Shown here one piece after another: positions 18,555-28,032 of a stretch of 64,000 nucleotides of DNA; positions within the stretch are counted from its first letter, which is position 1; each line of letters opens with the position of its first letter. Both the position numbers and the translations under genes were made by a program. Source of the DNA: MFD01213-c1 sp963704405 (lineage in GTDB: Bacteria; Planctomycetota; Phycisphaerae; Tepidisphaerales; Tepidisphaeraceae); the NCBI GenBank assembly GCA_963704405.1, contig OY969903.1:4154001-4218000 (forward strand). Reading direction: 5' to 3'. A model generated the notes under the pieces. That model had not been told where the DNA came from. It saw only the letters and a program-made list of their open reading frames with translations, and made no database searches.

Positions 18555-18576
18555 GAAAGCCCATATTATTGGGCTT
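18555..18576 (-). terminator. Hairpin overlapping the stop of the TPR gene
   Basis: AAGCCCA (18557-18563) pairs with TGGGCTT (18570-18576) over a 6-base loop. Read on the minus strand it starts right at the TAA of the TPR gene and is followed by TCT. The stem is short, so termination may be partial, leaving some read-through to the kinase gene. Confidence 0.55.
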
Positions 18577-21500
18577 ATATGCCCGCTTTTGCCTGCGTCT
18601 TTTCCTGGACCATTTTATCTGCCCGCTTTGACGCATCGGCAATTTTGTCGTGGAGCATAACATCCACTCCGCGATGGGCCGCGATCGCCTTGTCGTACAG
18701 GTCGGACGCGGTCGCCAGTTCACGCTGGGCATCTTCGGGCAACTGCTTCCGTAAGTACCCTTCCGCCAAGTGGTAATGAGCGTCGGGAAAACTGGATTTA
18801 TCGACAATCCGATGAAGAACATCGATTCCGTCGTTCACCCGGCCTGCAAGAATCAGTACCCAACCCTGGGTGTCGTACACCAGCGGCTCAAGGCGGCCGG
18901 CCTTCTGGGTGATGTCAAAGGCTTTCTGGGCAAGGGCTAACGCTTCGTCCATCTGGGGGGGATTGGCCATTTCCGCCAGGATGCAAGCCAGGTTGTTCAT
19001 CGCGGCCATGTCATCAGGGTGCCGCTCCAATATCTTCCGGTAGGCCGTGATTCCCTTATCCACCATCGGAGGATTCGACGTCACATACAGCGTAGCGGTC
19101 AGCCCGAGCAACTGGTCCTGCTCGGCAGGCGACATCGTGTCGAAAGAGGTCATCCCGGACTCGGCCATCTTCACAGCGCTTGGCCGATCGCCTTTGCGGT
19201 CATAAAGCGGAATGGCCACCAATTTCCAGGTGACACTGTTACGCGTGCGCGGCTCGACAAGTTCGATGGCTTTATCCACACCAAGATCGGTCGCAATGTC
19301 CTGGGCAACAGCGACCGCCACGTCGGGCCCCTGCTCCACTCCAGCGGTATTCAATGCCTTATCAAACTCCGGAACAGCGCCGGCGGTGTCGCCTGATTGG
19401 GCTTTGCCGCGGCCACGGAAATCGAATACCCACCAGGGACACTTGGGATCAGAAGTCAGCGGGGTTGATTCCTGCTGGAGCAGATCAAAGTTCTTGGTCA
19501 GCAACAGGATGTTGAGGTAATCATGGAGCAGCACAGGATTATTCGGGGCCTGCGCCATGGCGGCACGGATTTTGGTAAGCGCCTCGGCGCTATCGCCGCG
19601 GCGAGCGGAGATGTTGGCGGCGCCACGAAGGATATCAACGTCATTCTTGAACTGAGGCATGCTCAGAGCATCCGTGATGACCTGATCGGCATCGAGCCAG
19701 CGCGGCGGGACAGTTGCCGCGTAGAAATCGAGAAGCTTGAGCCGAACCTGCTTGTTCTGCGGCGCCAGGCGAAGCGCCGATTCAAGTTCGTGAATGCCGG
19801 TGCTGGGGTCGCCTTTCTGCTGATACGCGTCGGCCAGCGAAAGGCGGGCTTCGACATTATCCGGGGCATGATCGCGGACGAAGGTGAGATCGCTGATCGC
19901 CGCGTCCGGATCGGGCGGGGCGCCCTGCAGACTGAGCACGCCGCGATGGTAGTAAGCGGCCAGGTTCGTGGGATCGATCGCGATGGTATCGCTGGCGAGC
20001 TTGCGCGCCTGAGCCGACTTTCCTTCGTGCATGTACACGAAGGTGAGGAGGTTGCTCAGCTCGGCATTGTTCGGTTCGGCCTTCAATGCAACTGCGACTT
20101 CATTTTCAGCTTCCTCGCCTCGCTTAAGGTCCATCAGCAACTGAACGCGACGATTGCGTATGGGAAGCAGATTCTTATGCAGTTCGAGAACTTTGAGGGC
20201 CTCATCCGGCTTTTGTTCGCCGGCCAGGACGTTCGCAAGCTGCAATTCCAGATCGGGCGCATTGGTGGATTTCGCCAGCGCATCACGTAACGGCGCTTCG
20301 GCGAGCGAAAGCTTATTCGCCTGAATGTACAGTTGCGCAAGCGCAACCGACGGACCCGGTTTGTCTTTCCAACGCGCACGCTCCGCAATCGCTTTGATTG
20401 CGGCCTCACCGGACGCAAGATCGTCGGCCTGAACGTCGGCGCCGGCAAGTTCCGACGTGAGCCGGAGATTGTCGGGCCAGCGCTTAACGGCCTCCTCCAG
20501 GATGGCGCGCGCCTCCATGATATGAGAGCGGGAACCGTCGGCATCGCCTTTGGCATTGCGAGCCGCGGCAACCTGCGAAAGACAAGCGGCGGCAAGCTGG
20601 TAGGCCTGCTGATCATTCGGATTGGCGGCGATGTCTTTTCGCAATCCCGGCATGACCGAATCCGGATCGCCATAACGGATCTCATGCTGCACCTGGAGAT
20701 CGCGATAGGTCGGATCATCCGGGAATTTCTGGCGGGCATCGTCAATGTATCGCTTGGCGTCATCGACCTTGTTCATCAGATAGCTGCAATAGATGAGATT
20801 CCGCAGCGCCTTGATGTTCGTCGCCTGCTTATCGAGGGCGGCGACATATTTCGACGCGGCGCTTTCAAGCTGGCCGGAAGCCTGCAGCGCTTCGCCGAGC
20901 GCTTCCCAGCTTCCCGAAAATTCCTTGAAGTCATTGGTGAGCTGGCGGCCAATCGCGAGCGCGCCCTGGATATCCTGCCTGGCCATTGCAAGACGGAAAC
21001 GATAAAGCAGCCCATGCGCCTGGTCGGCGTCTATTTTTTCGAGACCGGTGATGTATCCCTCAGCCTTATCGAACTCACCGGCTGCAAGATAGGACAGGAA
21101 CAGGCGGTCCATCACGCTGCTGTCGGCGGGGCGAATCACTTCGGCGGCCTTGAGATGCTCGAGCTCTTCGCCGGTTTTATTGAGCGAATGAGCCAGGTCG
21201 GCAAGCTTCATCGCGCGCACGAAAGGATCAGGGAGTGTTGCGATTTGTGCACGGACGACGTCTTCGGCCTGCGCCGTATTGCCGTCGATCGCATCACCGA
21301 GCAGCGACAGAGCCGGATCGGTCGGACCCAGCTTGCGGGCGTCATCAAGCAACTGCCGGGCTTCATCTTTGCGGCCGCTGGAGAGGTACAGGTTACCCAG
21401 GCGATAGGTGATAGAGGTGTCGGCCGGCTTGGCTGCGTGCATGGCCTTCAGAAGCCGCTCGCCGTCGGCGTCATTATCGATCTGATGAGCGACCTGCACC

Positions 21501-23275
21501 TTGTCGTTCATCTCCTGCACGGTCGTCTCGGGGAGCTTCTGATACAGCTTGAGAATTTCGTCGTGATCGGTCGAAACATCGAGAAGGCCGATCTGCAGCT
21601 TGATGATGTCGGCGTTGTCGGGATAGCGGACAGCGAGCCAATCAATATGCGGTTTAGCGCGTTCGCGATTGTGATCGTAAAGATAAAGCTGCGCGACCGC
21701 CATGTGATTGGCCGCCGAGTTGGCCAGGCGCGGATCCACCTGCATCGCCTGTTCGAGCAGCGCAATAGCGCGGCCGGTCTGCTGGCCATGACGATATGCG
21801 TCGGCGGCCAGAAGCAGCAGCTCGGAATCCGCGCCGGATATTGCGGCGCGGCGATCAACAGCCGTCGTCAGTGACTGAATTGCATCACGATAACGCCCCT
21901 CGGCCATCTGAAATTTGCCGAGCATCTTCAGGTATCGCCAATCATCCGCCATCGGTTTGGCAAGCGAATCCAGGATGGCCTGCATGGCGGCGGTAAGCTG
22001 CTCGCGCTCCTTGGGATCAGTGCTGGTCGCAAACTTCTCCGACATGATGTCGGCGCGAAGGAGCTTTGCTTCGGCAATCTGCACTTCCATAACACGCCGG
22101 CGCCCGACCGTAAGGCCCGCGGCCGGCTCGTCCGGGACAGACTGCAGGACAGCCAGCGCATCACCGCGGCGAGTCGCGTCGCCTTTTAAAATACGGGCCA
22201 GTTCAATCTTCGGTGTTATGTCTGAGGGATTTTTATCGATGATCTCTTTGAAAATCTTTTCAGCGCGGGCCTGATCCGTTGACGCCAGCAGGCGCGCCCA
22301 GAGCGATTTAACCTGAATGTACTGCTGAACATTGGCGGCCGGATCGACGATGCCCTGCGCCGTTTCGAGCGCATCATGCAGCCGCTTGTTGTAATCGCTG
22401 CGCGTTTCGGGCCGCGGATCGACCTGCTGAAGCATGTTCAGGATTTCGCACTGGCCCATGTACAGATCGATATTTTTGGGCTGGGCATGGATTGGATCAT
22501 CGAGGATTTTTGCGCATTCATCGAAGAGGGTGTAGGCGTCGGTGTCCTGATTTTTCTGTAAGTCATACTGCGCCATGCGCACCTTGGCGCGGGCGATCCA
22601 GATGCCGGCCGACTGATTGCTCGGGTCATCGTGAAGAAGCTGGGTGAGCTGCACGATGGCGTCGTTGATTTTCTGTTCGTCGCTCGGGCGTTTGTCGTAG
22701 GCAAGTTTCGATTCGTCGGCGGTGTTGGGGATAGGAATATTGAGCAGCCAAAGACGAATATTCAGCGCGGGGATGATCGCCTTGGTGCGGGCATCATTGG
22801 GATTAAGGCGATTGAGCTGCGTCGCAGTTTCACGCACGAGCGTGAACAGCCGCGTCAGGTCTTCGCGATTGCGGTCATTTTTTGCCGAGATTTCCAGGAA
22901 CTGAAGGTTGGTCTGGTAAGCATCGAGCAAACGCTGCCAGGCGTCGGTGCGGTTGGGATCAATTTCCACAGCGCGGCGCCACGCGGAGGCGGCCTGGCCC
23001 ATTTTCTCCGGGTCATCGCCGCTCATGTGGGCGAGGGCCACGCCGTTCTTGACCATGACATCGGCGTTTTTGGGAGCGAGGCCGGCGGCCTTGCCGTAGT
23101 TGGCCGCGGCTTTATCCCACTGGCCGGCCTTGGCGTAGGCGTCGCCTTGCGCAATGTAAGGCTCGGGCTTTTCGTGGACGAACACCTTGCTGACCACAAC
23201 CGCCATAACGCAAAGAAGCAGAAAGACGACGGAAGTAATGCCGAGAAACCTGGTATTGATGCGGCGTCGGGCCAT
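18575..23275 (-). CDS. Giant TPR protein of the exopolysaccharide/exosortase locus
   Basis: 1566 residues. One N-terminal transmembrane helix (GITSVVFLLLCVMAVVVSKVF, ~12-32) anchors it, and the rest is an almost continuous superhelix of tetratricopeptide repeats, for example the first unit AQGDAYAKAGQWDKAAANYG. The layout resembles the PEP-CTERM/XrtA-associated TPR proteins (PrsT-like) that sit with EPS genes, where they are thought to act as periplasmic scaffolds. Here it lies between the EpsI-like gene and the Wzc-like kinase. ATG 23275 is the natural start (MARRRINTRF). Repeat-rich, but no sign of internal frame breakage. The exact role is inferred. Confidence 0.8.
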   Translation of the reverse strand: MARRRINTRFLGITSVVFLLLCVMAVVVSKVFVHEKPEPYIAQGDAYAKAGQWDKAAANYGKAAGLAPKNADVMVKNGVALAHMSGDDPEKMGQAASAWRRAVEIDPNRTDAWQRLLDAYQTNLQFLEISAKNDRNREDLTRLFTLVRETATQLNRLNPNDARTKAIIPALNIRLWLLNIPIPNTADESKLAYDKRPSDEQKINDAIVQLTQLLHDDPSNQSAGIWIARAKVRMAQYDLQKNQDTDAYTLFDECAKILDDPIHAQPKNIDLYMGQCEILNMLQQVDPRPETRSDYNKRLHDALETAQGIVDPAANVQQYIQVKSLWARLLASTDQARAEKIFKEIIDKNPSDITPKIELARILKGDATRRGDALAVLQSVPDEPAAGLTVGRRRVMEVQIAEAKLLRADIMSEKFATSTDPKEREQLTAAMQAILDSLAKPMADDWRYLKMLGKFQMAEGRYRDAIQSLTTAVDRRAAISGADSELLLLAADAYRHGQQTGRAIALLEQAMQVDPRLANSAANHMAVAQLYLYDHNRERAKPHIDWLAVRYPDNADIIKLQIGLLDVSTDHDEILKLYQKLPETTVQEMNDKVQVAHQIDNDADGERLLKAMHAAKPADTSITYRLGNLYLSSGRKDEARQLLDDARKLGPTDPALSLLGDAIDGNTAQAEDVVRAQIATLPDPFVRAMKLADLAHSLNKTGEELEHLKAAEVIRPADSSVMDRLFLSYLAAGEFDKAEGYITGLEKIDADQAHGLLYRFRLAMARQDIQGALAIGRQLTNDFKEFSGSWEALGEALQASGQLESAASKYVAALDKQATNIKALRNLIYCSYLMNKVDDAKRYIDDARQKFPDDPTYRDLQVQHEIRYGDPDSVMPGLRKDIAANPNDQQAYQLAAACLSQVAAARNAKGDADGSRSHIMEARAILEEAVKRWPDNLRLTSELAGADVQADDLASGEAAIKAIAERARWKDKPGPSVALAQLYIQANKLSLAEAPLRDALAKSTNAPDLELQLANVLAGEQKPDEALKVLELHKNLLPIRNRRVQLLMDLKRGEEAENEVAVALKAEPNNAELSNLLTFVYMHEGKSAQARKLASDTIAIDPTNLAAYYHRGVLSLQGAPPDPDAAISDLTFVRDHAPDNVEARLSLADAYQQKGDPSTGIHELESALRLAPQNKQVRLKLLDFYAATVPPRWLDADQVITDALSMPQFKNDVDILRGAANISARRGDSAEALTKIRAAMAQAPNNPVLLHDYLNILLLTKNFDLLQQESTPLTSDPKCPWWVFDFRGRGKAQSGDTAGAVPEFDKALNTAGVEQGPDVAVAVAQDIATDLGVDKAIELVEPRTRNSVTWKLVAIPLYDRKGDRPSAVKMAESGMTSFDTMSPAEQDQLLGLTATLYVTSNPPMVDKGITAYRKILERHPDDMAAMNNLACILAEMANPPQMDEALALAQKAFDITQKAGRLEPLVYDTQGWVLILAGRVNDGIDVLHRIVDKSSFPDAHYHLAEGYLRKQLPEDAQRELATASDLYDKAIAAHRGVDVMLHDKIADASKRADKMVQEKTQAKAGI

Positions 23276-23449
23276 GATGGTTCGCTTTTCTTGAGTTCTT
23301 AAAAGAATCGTTCGCGGGCGGAAGATACATCACCTTGCAGGGCGGCCGTCCGATGCAGAAAATCCGCGGCCCAGCATACCGCAATCAATTGAATACTTCG
23401 GCTGTCCCGCCCTACCGCTTTACGCTGAAAACAGGGCAATCGCATGAAG

Positions 23450-23585
23450 CTCCGGCCCCCTGTCCCGGTACTCCGGGAGAGAGGCGGAGTAAAGGTGATT
23501 TTGGAAGTCAAAGGCATTGGATACTCGAAATCACCCTCATCCTAACCTTCTCCGAATTGCCTGGAGAAGGCACCAGAGGAGGAAA
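23450..23585. repeat. Dispersed palindromic extragenic repeat, copy A
   Basis: Two small hairpins, CCCGGTACTCCGGG near 23464 and CTTCTCCGAATTGCCTGGAGAAG near 23547, are separated by ~60 bases. It belongs to the same family as 33548-33705 and 51431-51547 (shared order: CTC..CGG hairpin, GAGGATGA/TCATCCT, TTCTCC..GAGAAGG). It fills most of the 312-base gap between the TPR and EpsI-like genes; no gene is seen there. Confidence 0.75.
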
Positions 23586-23587
23586 GA

Positions 23588-24424
23588 CTACATGCGTTTT
23601 CCCGGTACGCTGACACCTTCCACGCTGTTCCAATCCGGGAGGCATTTTTCCACGTGCGGCAGCGCGGCAGTCAGGAAAGATTTCATGACCTGCTCAGATT
23701 CGGCGCTGTCTTTGACAATGTTCATGAGCTCGATCTTGGAATAAAAACCGTGTTTGTAGCGAAGGTTTTGCAGCGTTTCCCGGACGCCGATCGGGTCGCT
23801 TTCATAGTGGCCGTTGGTGAAGAAAAAGTATGCGACGTGGCGGGTAACACGGCCCTGCGTGGTCTGATCTTCAAAGTTGATAAATCGGACGTCGATCGGC
23901 CCATTGGGGTTGGGGCCCAGGTGAGCAGGACCAACATCCCAGGCAGGCGTCTCATAATTCGATGGCTGGAAACCGTCGGCAATGTAGCAGCGATCGGGGA
24001 TATGGGCCACGGTATCGACGCCGCCGGTGTAGTAGGTGACGGCCATGTTGATGACCGCTTCAGGATGATACGACTGGAGCCTCGCCAAAATCACCTTCCG
24101 CTCCGTGGCGGTCTTACCTTCAAACTCGGCGAGATCTGTTTTGGTGAGGAGCTTGGTGTTGACGTAATCGCGGAAAATGTATTGATCGGTCGCCAGCGCG
24201 TCGGCGACATCATGCGGAAGCGGCTCATCCTTGGATACCTGCAGCCAGTCGCCAACCTGTTCGGGAATGGTAGTGAGCTCCTGAACCAGGGGGACGCTTT
24301 CCTTTTTAAAGGATAATTGGAGCGCGCTGACGGCGGTATTCAAACCGATGGCCGCCGCCGCGAGAATAATGACGGCGATAAGGAAGCCGGGCTGCATCCA
24401 TTTCTTTTTTGTTTCGATGCTCAC
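23588..24424 (-). CDS. EpsI-like exosortase-associated protein (DUF3485)
   Basis: 278 residues with an N-terminal membrane helix (GFLIAVIILAAAAIGLNTAV, ~13-32) and an extracytoplasmic domain of the EpsI/DUF3485 type, found fused to or next to exosortases. Family hallmarks include VGDWLQVSKDEPLP, YYTGGVDTVAHIPDRCYIADGF and the late HVAYFFFTNGHY. The C in HIPDRCY matches the family cysteine. Starts with GTG 24424; AAAGGAG lies 6 bases upstream. It follows the exosortase gene on the same strand, so both are probably cotranscribed, aiding protein sorting or EPS processing at the inner membrane. Confidence 0.88.
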   Translation of the reverse strand: MSIETKKKWMQPGFLIAVIILAAAAIGLNTAVSALQLSFKKESVPLVQELTTIPEQVGDWLQVSKDEPLPHDVADALATDQYIFRDYVNTKLLTKTDLAEFEGKTATERKVILARLQSYHPEAVINMAVTYYTGGVDTVAHIPDRCYIADGFQPSNYETPAWDVGPAHLGPNPNGPIDVRFINFEDQTTQGRVTRHVAYFFFTNGHYESDPIGVRETLQNLRYKHGFYSKIELMNIVKDSAESEQVMKSFLTAALPHVEKCLPDWNSVEGVSVPGKRM

Positions 24425-24702
24425 CGGGACTCCTTTGAATCTACTTCAGCAGATGCGCTTCCCGATTGCTGTTTGGCGGCGGCAGGCCTGGCAATTGCGG
24501 AAGGTTTGGTCGATGGTGGCACAATACTCGTCCGGGTGGAAGGAATGCCCGCCGTGGGAAACTGGCGACCCGCCTGTTGCGGGGCGGCCGTGCGGGGACG
24601 CGGAGGCGTCAACGGCGCAAGCCCGGCAGGCCGCGGCAACGGGGCCGCCTTTGGCGCCGGCCGGGAAGCAGCCGCAGGCTGCGCGGCGGGCACTGGTTTC
24701 AC
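24421..24702 (-). CDS. Possible small Pro/Ala-rich protein between exosortase and EpsI-like genes
   Basis: A 93-codon GTG-started frame rich in Pro, Ala and Arg (MKPVPAAQPAAASRPAPKAA at the start), with no recognisable domain. It fills the ~300 bases between the two genes, and its TGA overlaps the GTG of the EpsI-like gene (GTGA), which is the spacing of a real cotranscribed gene. The composition could equally be noise in GC-rich DNA. No ribosome site is evident. If real, it may be a disordered linker that once joined the exosortase and EpsI domains, which are fused in some bacteria. Confidence 0.35.
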   Translation of the reverse strand: MKPVPAAQPAAASRPAPKAAPLPRPAGLAPLTPPRPRTAAPQQAGRQFPTAGIPSTRTSIVPPSTKPSAIARPAAAKQQSGSASAEVDSKESR

Positions 24703-24719
24703 CGCGCTGGTTGTGTTTA

Positions 24720-25823
24720 CTAAATTCGTATTGTTCGCCGGGCGGGGCGCGGCGGCGCAAGATATCGTTCGTGCTCATCGACTTCTTCGATAAAGAGCTT
24801 ATCAAGCATGAAGCCGACGAAGAGGATCAGGAAAAAAGCCGGAATGAGCATCATCATCCCGACGAACTGGTGGGCGAAGCCCTCGGAAAGCTTCTGGCTA
24901 GCGTAATGATCCAGAAGGCCCTGTCCGCTAACGCGCATGACGTTACAGAAGATCGCAATGGGAATCGCGGAAAATGTGATGATGACCTTCTGCCAGAGCG
25001 GGCGGGCAGAAAGAAACGCGACGGCAGCGGCGACTGCGATGAAAGTCATCAGCGAACGCATTCCTGCACACGCCTCGGCGACGTTCAGCACGCGCGGAGG
25101 CAATCCGGGCGTCGGCGCCGCCATGACAATCTTCGTGCCGCTGGTCGCGGCTTCGACTCCCGTTGTCTTCAGCACATCCACCGCCACATGCGCGGCGAGT
25201 GATTGCAACGGCTCCGCGATCTTGCTGTAGACCAGGCCCGGCCACGGAATGGCGCAGATGAGGAAAACGATCGGGAACCACGCGGTCTTCATGACGTCCC
25301 AGCCGCAGATAAGCAGCACGACGCCGAAGAGCGTGATGACCATGCCAAGGTCTTTGAGGTAATCGTTTTGGCCGGGATAGATGCCGTAGACGTAGACACC
25401 GATGCCAAAGATGGTGACAGCCAGGCTCCAGTCGAGCGAAAGCGCAAGGAAACCAAGAATCCCGACGGCTTCCAATGCGGTGAACGCAAGTTCACCGGCA
25501 ATGTTGCTGAAGGCGTCAATATGAATATTTCTGTGGACGAGGTAGGCGAGCGATCCGATGGCGATCATGCCGGCGGAAATCCAGAGGCGGCTTGGCCGCA
25601 TGAATTTGCCGGAGACAAAATGCTCGGTATTCGCTTTAAGCAGCTCTTCGCGATGAACATAAAGGTAATACAGCCCGATGATCGGCACGCAGACGGAGTG
25701 GCCCCAGTTGGCTTCACCGGTGAAGGGATTGGTCTTAAGCCACAGCCGGCGCAGGTTAGGCCAGAAGAGCGCACCAAATAATGCGGCGACAACGCCAATC
25801 TTCCCCCATGTCGTCGCAGACAA
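24720..25823 (-). CDS. Exosortase (PEP-CTERM sorting transpeptidase)
   Basis: Multi-pass membrane enzyme that recognises PEP-CTERM tags and cleaves or transfers the protein during envelope export. The family triad is present: C252 in VAEACAGMRSLMTF, R297 in FCNVMRVSGQG and H318 in GFAHQFVG. About eight to ten hydrophobic helices. The frame starts with TTG at 25823 (367 residues) but stays open ~30 codons upstream with no ATG; a CTG at 25904 follows GGAGGG by four bases, so the true N-terminus may be longer. Likely substrates in this window are the phosphoesterase (1874) and the beta-strand protein (56269). Confidence 0.92.
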   Translation of the reverse strand: MSATTWGKIGVVAALFGALFWPNLRRLWLKTNPFTGEANWGHSVCVPIIGLYYLYVHREELLKANTEHFVSGKFMRPSRLWISAGMIAIGSLAYLVHRNIHIDAFSNIAGELAFTALEAVGILGFLALSLDWSLAVTIFGIGVYVYGIYPGQNDYLKDLGMVITLFGVVLLICGWDVMKTAWFPIVFLICAIPWPGLVYSKIAEPLQSLAAHVAVDVLKTTGVEAATSGTKIVMAAPTPGLPPRVLNVAEACAGMRSLMTFIAVAAAVAFLSARPLWQKVIITFSAIPIAIFCNVMRVSGQGLLDHYASQKLSEGFAHQFVGMMMLIPAFFLILFVGFMLDKLFIEEVDEHERYLAPPRPARRTIRI

Positions 25824-26221
25824 ACCAAGATAGAGCGGCTCGGCCTGATCGTCGGTCGTCGCGTCGGTGTAGCCCAGGCTGTTTGATCCGCTTACCGTGC
25901 TCAGAAGACCCTCCGCGACAAGCTGCTGTGATTAGGCTGCGATCGGTTGTATCCCTAAGTATGCGCCAAACCGCCACCGGTCGCACTCAAAAGAGATAAA
26001 ACATATCCGGCAGGCCTGATGCATTATGACAATATCAAACGCAAAAGCCTGCTTGACGGGCATTAAGGCCCATCTGGCAGGCTTCCGCGTCCGACATCTG
26101 TTACGTCCATTGCGGCAGTGCGGTTCGCCTGATGGCCGGTGCCCGGGATGATTCCCGGGCGCTGATGCCAGCCAGACAGTCTACACACTCAATCGGTCCG
26201 CGGACGTTGCCACTAAAGCAG
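25824..26221. other. Gap between export lipoprotein and exosortase genes
   Basis: About 400 bases without a convincing gene. It holds the possible upstream extension of the exosortase frame (to ~25904) and one clear hairpin at 26045-26084. No riboswitch was recognised. Confidence 0.5.
26045..26084 (-). terminator. Hairpin after the export lipoprotein gene
   Basis: AAGCCTGC (26045-26052) pairs with GCAGGCTT (26077-26084), with inner pairing GGGC/GCCC. On the minus strand it follows the stop of the Wza-like gene and ends in TTTTGCG, fitting a terminator or attenuator ahead of the exosortase gene. Confidence 0.55.
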
Positions 26222-27721
26222 TTATCGCTGAACCTGGGCCGGAGCGTAGTTCCGGTCATACAGGAACCCAAAGCCGTAAGTGATGCGGAAACCGCCTCGC
26301 ACAGCCGCGATAAAGGGGGCCAGGATGTTGGTGCCGACCATCACCTGATCGTACGGCTTTAAGTAAACATCGGGTTGGTCTCCCGCAAAGATTGCAGCAA
26401 GATCGAGCCGAGCGAACACTTCGCGATCCGGCCCGAGTCGGCGAATCAGATCCGTCCGCTGCGGAATGGCGACGCCATCCAACATGCCGGCGGAAACGAC
26501 GGCCTCCTTCAACGTGATCTTGCGTCCCGTCAGGCTGTACACACCCACACGGGCGACGTGGCCGCCCATGTAGTATTCGCCGATCACCGGATTGGGGACG
26601 ATGATCATGTCATGCGGGCGGATGACGACGTTGTAACGCAGGTCGCCATTCTTAAGCGGTTCTACCGGAATGCGAATCGTACGCGTCTCCGACGGCGGCT
26701 TGGGAGCCGCGAACTGGAAGGTGTTGCTCGCAGCAGCAGCAGGGGCCGCAGCGGGAGATGCGGGGGCAGCCGGAGTTGGCGCCGGGGTGGCGGCATCAGT
26801 TGCGCCGGGGGTTTTGCCATTGGGCAGGACGATCTGATGATCGCCGCCGTCGGTCTGGAGCAATGCGACATTGGTGCCGCCGAATGTTGCCTCCGTACGC
26901 GGCGAGAGCGAATCCTGCTTGGGCGCGAGTGGGTCAGTTCCCGGTGTACCCGCTCCGCCGGTCGGAGCGGTTCGCGGTGTAATCGAGCTTGGAGCGGGCT
27001 GGCGGGCAATGTTGCTCGGGTCCTCAGTGACCTGGCGGATAACGTAAATGTTATCGATGTTCTGGCCGACGTCGTGCGCCAGCACCAGTGCGTCGAGCAC
27101 GCGGAAATCGGATTGCAGGATCGCATACTGACCCGGCGCGTTCACAGCACCAATCACGCTGAACGTGCGAGCGCGTGCTTCGGCCACCGTCACCGAAACC
27201 TGGGCATTCTGAATCAGGTTTGCGTTGCGGTAGGCATCAACAATGGACTGCTCGAGCTGTGCCTCGGTGAGCCCTTCCGCGTGAACCTGTCCGATCAGCG
27301 GCAGGCTGATATTCCCGCTTTCGCTGACCCGGGTGGTCTTGGTGGTTTCAACGCCAGGGCCGACAAGGTCGGTCACGGAGATGCTGACCAGGTCGTTCTT
27401 GCCAATCACGTAATCGCGCGAGACGACATCCAGATCTTCTGGCCGGACATCGGCGGCATTCAGGAATTCATCCTGCGGATCGTCAATGCTGCGATCGAGG
27501 CTCGAAAGGCTGGTGAGGATCGGCTTCTGCAGCGGTTGATGCTGGTAGCGGCCAACTTCACCAGGGTCGATGAAGCTCTTCACGTCGCATCCGCCGAGCA
27601 GCGCTCCGGCGACAGTGAAGGCGGCCATCGCCACCACGGACTTCATGGTTGACGACTTCGAGAACGAACGCCTGGAAAACCCGGCACTGGTGCCACGTTG
27701 AAGAACACGGGAGAGACGCAA
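26222..27721 (-). CDS. Wza/GumB-like polysaccharide export lipoprotein
   Basis: Outer-membrane exopolysaccharide channel protein. Lipobox ALLGGC (C45) after a signal sequence; the polysaccharide-export domain follows (YVIGKNDLVSISVTDL.. to SISLPLIGQV-type region), then SLBB-like segments (ARTFSVIGAVNAPGQYAIL and YMGGHVARVGVYSL). Residues ~240-360 form a long Ala/Pro/Thr-rich insert between them that is unusual for Wza. The start is TTG 27721: AAAGGAG lies 6 bases upstream, better than any site before ATG 27646. Works with the Wzc-like kinase at 16138. Confidence 0.88.
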   Translation of the reverse strand: MRLSRVLQRGTSAGFSRRSFSKSSTMKSVVAMAAFTVAGALLGGCDVKSFIDPGEVGRYQHQPLQKPILTSLSSLDRSIDDPQDEFLNAADVRPEDLDVVSRDYVIGKNDLVSISVTDLVGPGVETTKTTRVSESGNISLPLIGQVHAEGLTEAQLEQSIVDAYRNANLIQNAQVSVTVAEARARTFSVIGAVNAPGQYAILQSDFRVLDALVLAHDVGQNIDNIYVIRQVTEDPSNIARQPAPSSITPRTAPTGGAGTPGTDPLAPKQDSLSPRTEATFGGTNVALLQTDGGDHQIVLPNGKTPGATDAATPAPTPAAPASPAAAPAAAASNTFQFAAPKPPSETRTIRIPVEPLKNGDLRYNVVIRPHDMIIVPNPVIGEYYMGGHVARVGVYSLTGRKITLKEAVVSAGMLDGVAIPQRTDLIRRLGPDREVFARLDLAAIFAGDQPDVYLKPYDQVMVGTNILAPFIAAVRGGFRITYGFGFLYDRNYAPAQVQR

Positions 27722-28032
27722 GACCTGCTCCTTTCAAATCGGCCCCAAAGCAAAAGCTCAAAGGCTGACGCGACACCTGTCGCAAGGCAATTTCACTGTC
27801 TACACTATAATGACACTGATTATGTATGCGATCGGGATGAGATTGCAAGCCCGGCCCGATTCGCAGCGCCCAGCCGTGGCCATGAACTCAAGCCCGGTAG
27901 ACCTCCCGCTTATCGGCATCGGCCGTAAATCCATCAATAGTTTTCTGGCGAAGCGGACGACACGTCCGATAACTCGATCCGATATATTTTGGATTCCGCG
28001 TCCCACCGCTCAGGTATCGCTTGGCGTGAATT
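27722..28032. other. Gap upstream of the export lipoprotein gene
   Basis: ~310 bases. The AAAGGAG ribosome site for the lipoprotein gene is at its left end. An AT-rich stretch near 27805-27830 (CTATAATGACACTG on plus) may hold promoter elements, but orientation is unclear. No gene seen. Confidence 0.4.

Noticed and set aside
18575..23275. Long plus-strand frames opposite the TPR gene
   Set aside because: They have no family features and arise from codon bias of the TPR gene.
25924..26221. Cyclic-di-GMP riboswitch before the exosortase gene
   Set aside because: A hairpin is present, but the conserved GEMM sequence blocks are not.
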